From: Amycolatopsis sp. NBC_01488
GTDB taxonomy: Bacteria; Actinomycetota; Actinomycetes; Mycobacteriales; Pseudonocardiaceae
Assembly: GCF_036227105.1 (NCBI RefSeq)
Contig: NZ_CP109434.1
Coordinates: forward strand, 9,086,501-9,150,500
DNA: 64,000 nucleotides
Direction of reading: 5' to 3'
Position numbers and translations under genes: made by a program. This document shows, in pieces, positions 62,004 through 64,000 of the stretch (positions are counted from its first letter, which is position 1; every line of letters starts with the position of its first letter). The notes beneath the pieces were generated by a model. That model saw nothing but the letters and a program-made list of their open reading frames with translations, did no database searches and was not told the origin of the DNA.

Positions 62004-62486
62004 TCAGGCGGACTTCTGCTGCCGCGCGAGGCGCGCGACGCACCAGGCCGGGGCGCTGCCGCGGCGGAGGTGCTGCAGGACGGTCATCGGCCCGAGCCGA
62101 CGGCTCAGGTCGGACGGCGCGAGGCCGGCCGCCCGGTAGTCGAGGGCCCGCTGGTCGAGCGGGCTGAGGCCGGCGTCCCACCACTCCTCGGCCTCGGCGA
62201 CGCCGCCGACCATCTGCCACCAGCCCGCGGCGGCGATGAGGAGCTCTTCCGGCACTTCCGGCAGCCGGCGCCGCATTGCGTCGAGGTAGCCGGGGTCGGC
62301 CGACTCGACCGGGACGAACCGCTTTTGCCCGGACCGGGCTCGCTGGCCGGGGATGCCCGGGGCCTGCGCCGGCGCGTCCGCCAGCCACGCGGACGCGATG
62401 CGGTCGACCTCCTGCTCTTCGGGGGTCTGCTCGCGCTCGGCGGCCCATTGCCGGATCAGCGCGTCCACTCCGGGATCTCCGGTCAT
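62004..62486 (-). CDS. hypothetical protein with possible C-terminal HTH
   Basis: A 160-residue soluble protein (ATG 62486 behind a strong AAGGAGG). The N-terminal half is acidic (RQWAAEREQTPEEQEVDRIAS). The C-terminal stretch LDYRAAGLAPSDLSRRLGP followed by TVLQHLRRGS looks like a helix-turn-helix, and the protein ends in a basic ARLARQQKSA. The family was not recognised. A DNA-binding role is only a guess. Confidence 0.7.
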   Translation of the reverse strand: MTGDPGVDALIRQWAAEREQTPEEQEVDRIASAWLADAPAQAPGIPGQRARSGQKRFVPVESADPGYLDAMRRRLPEVPEELLIAAAGWWQMVGGVAEAEEWWDAGLSPLDQRALDYRAAGLAPSDLSRRLGPMTVLQHLRRGSAPAWCVARLARQQKSA

Positions 62487-62846
62487 CCCTGCCTCCTTGT
62501 AGGTCCCCGACGGACAGGCCCTGACACCTGTTCCACGCGGTGGTGCCGCACGCACCAACCTGCACCTTGCTGAGTGGAAACTGCCTGCGTACCGGGGGTC
62601 TCCGGGGGAAGGGCGAACCACCCGATCACGCAATGTGAGCACCGTAGGGCCGGGGTGGTCTCCTTCGCCAGACCCCCGCAGGCACGAATTCGCCGACCTG
62701 CGCGTTTTCGGCCGCAATCCACCCGGATGGTCGAGTGTTCGGTCCGGAATCCGAGATTCGTGACACTCAGTGATTTACCGTCCGCTAACACACAGGGTGA
62801 CGACCGGCGCCGCCCGATGCGGTACCGGTGAGAGGGCTTCCGAAGG
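62487..62846. other. intergenic region
   Basis: A 360-base gap between two minus-strand genes. It presumably carries the promoter of the hypothetical gene ending at 62004. GGTGGTTCGCCC and nearby G-runs on the minus strand could form hairpins, but no known RNA was recognised. Confidence 0.4.
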
Positions 62847-63014
62847 TCAGGAGAAGAGCGACCGGAAGAACGTGACGATCGCTTCCGCGCCGTCCTTGAG
62901 CCAGCCGAGAACGCGGTGCACGAAGTCGGCGGACTGGTTGGGCTGGGTGATCAGGAAGAAGAGCACGAGGGCGACCACGCCCACGATGAGTACTTTCTTC
63001 ATGCCGCTCGACAT
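62847..63014 (-). CDS. 55-residue single-pass membrane protein
   Basis: ATG 63014 lies behind GGAGGAAGC and opens a 55-residue protein. It has a transmembrane helix (KKVLIVGVVALVLFFLI, about 6-22) followed by an amphipathic segment (SADFVHRVLGWLKDGAEAIV) and a TFFRSLFS end. It is easily missed because it lies inside a longer unrelated frame. Composition and ribosome binding site support it as real; similar small proteins occur in other actinomycetes. Function unknown. Confidence 0.8.
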   Translation of the reverse strand: MSSGMKKVLIVGVVALVLFFLITQPNQSADFVHRVLGWLKDGAEAIVTFFRSLFS

Positions 63015-63149
63015 GTGCTTCCTCCCCGGCTCGCCGTCCCCGTCCTGGGAGTGGCCACGCCAATACTGTAGGGAAGGCGTGCCCCGAAGACACCCTGACC
63101 AACCCCCGATCACCCTCGACCGACCCACCACCCAGCCCGAGGAGCGGCG

Positions 63150-63923
63150 ATGACCCGGAACGTGCTGGTCGAGCGAGACGGCGAAGTGACGACGGTCACC
63201 ATCGACCGACCGGCCGCCCGCAACGCCGTCGACGGGCCGACGGCGGCCGAGCTGGCGGAGGCGTTCCGCGGGTTCGACGCGGACCCCGATGCGGCCGTCG
63301 CGGTCCTCACCGGATCGGGTGGCGCCTTCTGCGCGGGCGCGGATCTCAAGGCGATCGGCACCGACCGGATGAACCGCACTCACCCGGACGGGGACGGCCC
63401 GATGGGCCCGACCCGGCTGCGGCTGTCGAAGCCGGTGATCGCGGCGGTGCACGGCCACGCCGTCGCGGGCGGGCTGGAGCTGGCGCTGTGGTGCGACCTG
63501 CGGGTCGCGGACGCCACGGCCGTGTTCGGGGTGTTCTGCCGCCGCTGGGGCGTGCCGCTGATCGACGGCGGCACGGTGCGGCTGCCGCGGCTGATCGGCC
63601 AGCCACGCGCGATGGACCTGATCCTGACGGGCCGGCCGGTCGACGCCGCCGAAGCGTTCTCGATCGGCTTGGCGAACCGCCTGGTCCCGGCGGGTGAAGC
63701 GGTTTCCGCGGCGCAGGAGCTGGCGCGGCAGATCGCCGCGTTCCCGCAGGCGTGCCTGCGCGGCGACCGCCTGTCGGCGCTCGAGCAATGGGGACAGTCC
63801 GAAGAGGACGCCCTCGCGACGGAGTTCCGCGCGGCGATGGGCGCGGGCGTCCTGGCGTCCGAGGCGGTCGACGGCGCGGCCCGCTTCGCCGGCGGCGAGG
63901 GCAGGCACGGCAGTTTCGCGTGA
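63150..63923 (+). CDS. enoyl-CoA hydratase/isomerase (crotonase family)
   Basis: A 257-residue crotonase (ATG 63150 behind GAGGAG). The oxyanion blocks are GGAFCAGADLKAIG (about 56) and VHGHAVAGGLELALWCDLRVA (about 97). The canonical catalytic Glu of hydratases after the second block is replaced: VFCRRWGVPLIDGGTVRLPR carries Asp/Gly rather than the usual E-x-x-x-G. It may therefore be an isomerase or a non-hydratase member. It stands alone at the right end of the window. Confidence 0.87.
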   Translation: MTRNVLVERDGEVTTVTIDRPAARNAVDGPTAAELAEAFRGFDADPDAAVAVLTGSGGAFCAGADLKAIGTDRMNRTHPDGDGPMGPTRLRLSKPVIAAVHGHAVAGGLELALWCDLRVADATAVFGVFCRRWGVPLIDGGTVRLPRLIGQPRAMDLILTGRPVDAAEAFSIGLANRLVPAGEAVSAAQELARQIAAFPQACLRGDRLSALEQWGQSEEDALATEFRAAMGAGVLASEAVDGAARFAGGEGRHGSFA

Positions 63924-63962
63924 TGCCCGCAGAGTCACGGTTGATGCTTCGACCGGGTGGAT

Positions 63963-63993
63963 CGCTTGATACCGGGGTGGTTCCGGTCAAGCG
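63963..63993 (+). terminator. hairpin after enoyl-CoA hydratase gene
   Basis: CGCTTGA-TA-CCGG (63963-63975) pairs with CCGG-TCAAGCG (63983-63993) with a two-base bulge, 40 bases past the stop. Confidence 0.6.
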
Positions 63994-64000
63994 GCCGATA

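Overview
The window is very GC-rich, densely packed actinobacterial chromosome. Gene families and gene order resemble Pseudonocardiaceae (an Amycolatopsis-like soil actinomycete). Evidence includes frequent GTG starts, ATGA/GTGA translational coupling, F420-type oxidoreductases, a Streptomyces-type 'conservon', a SigL/RslA-like ECF pair, and a KstR-controlled steroid-catabolism region with mycobacterial gene order. No rRNA, tRNA, CRISPR or insertion sequence was recognised.

Layout. 1-798: the start of a secreted DUF1996 protein whose tail is a 15-bp tandem repeat running off the left edge. 1114-6347: an ECF sigma/zinc anti-sigma pair divergent from a five-gene operon (lipoprotein, DUF4142 membrane protein, ferric-reductase-like membrane protein, ferredoxin, FAD reductase). 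A SigL-type promoter lies between them, and the operon looks like a redox relay to the cell surface. 6759-10183: a decaying locus of two broken MFS transporters, two AraC regulators (one truncated) and a VOC protein. 10227-16079: UvrA-like ABC protein, fatty acid desaturase, MBL hydrolase, Smr protein, a frameshifted remnant and an Rv1733c-family protein.

16260-43808 is mainly a steroid/cholesterol island. It contains hsaADCB (ring A cleavage), a Kst4D-like flavoprotein, kstD-kshA-small Cys protein-kshB-MaoC hydratase (ring B opening and side chain), and an igr-type operon chsE1-chsE2-chsH2-chsH1-ltp2 that removes the last propionyl side chain. A hydrolase and a Ddn-like gene are divergent from igr. 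The island ends with a FadE34-like dehydrogenase divergent from kstR. Six KstR-type AAC-NN-GTT operators sit at the island's promoters. Riboflavin kinase, DUF5134, WS/DGAT, a LipC-like esterase and a SNF2/SWIM pair are interspersed. The SNF2/SWIM pair is flanked by non-coding repeat arrays.

43816-64000: LLM-type F420 oxidoreductase, methyltransferase, fused isobutyryl-CoA mutase IcmF, a four-gene conservon (cvnABCD-like) with a very long kinase-like protein, DUF485 plus acetate-type symporter, a TetR/MFS pair with three palindromic operators, small membrane proteins, a lytic transglycosylase and an enoyl-CoA hydratase. Three families of non-coding repeats are spread through the window: a 21-bp tandem family at two loci, a 30-bp family, and a 46-bp perfect palindrome at two convergent gene ends.
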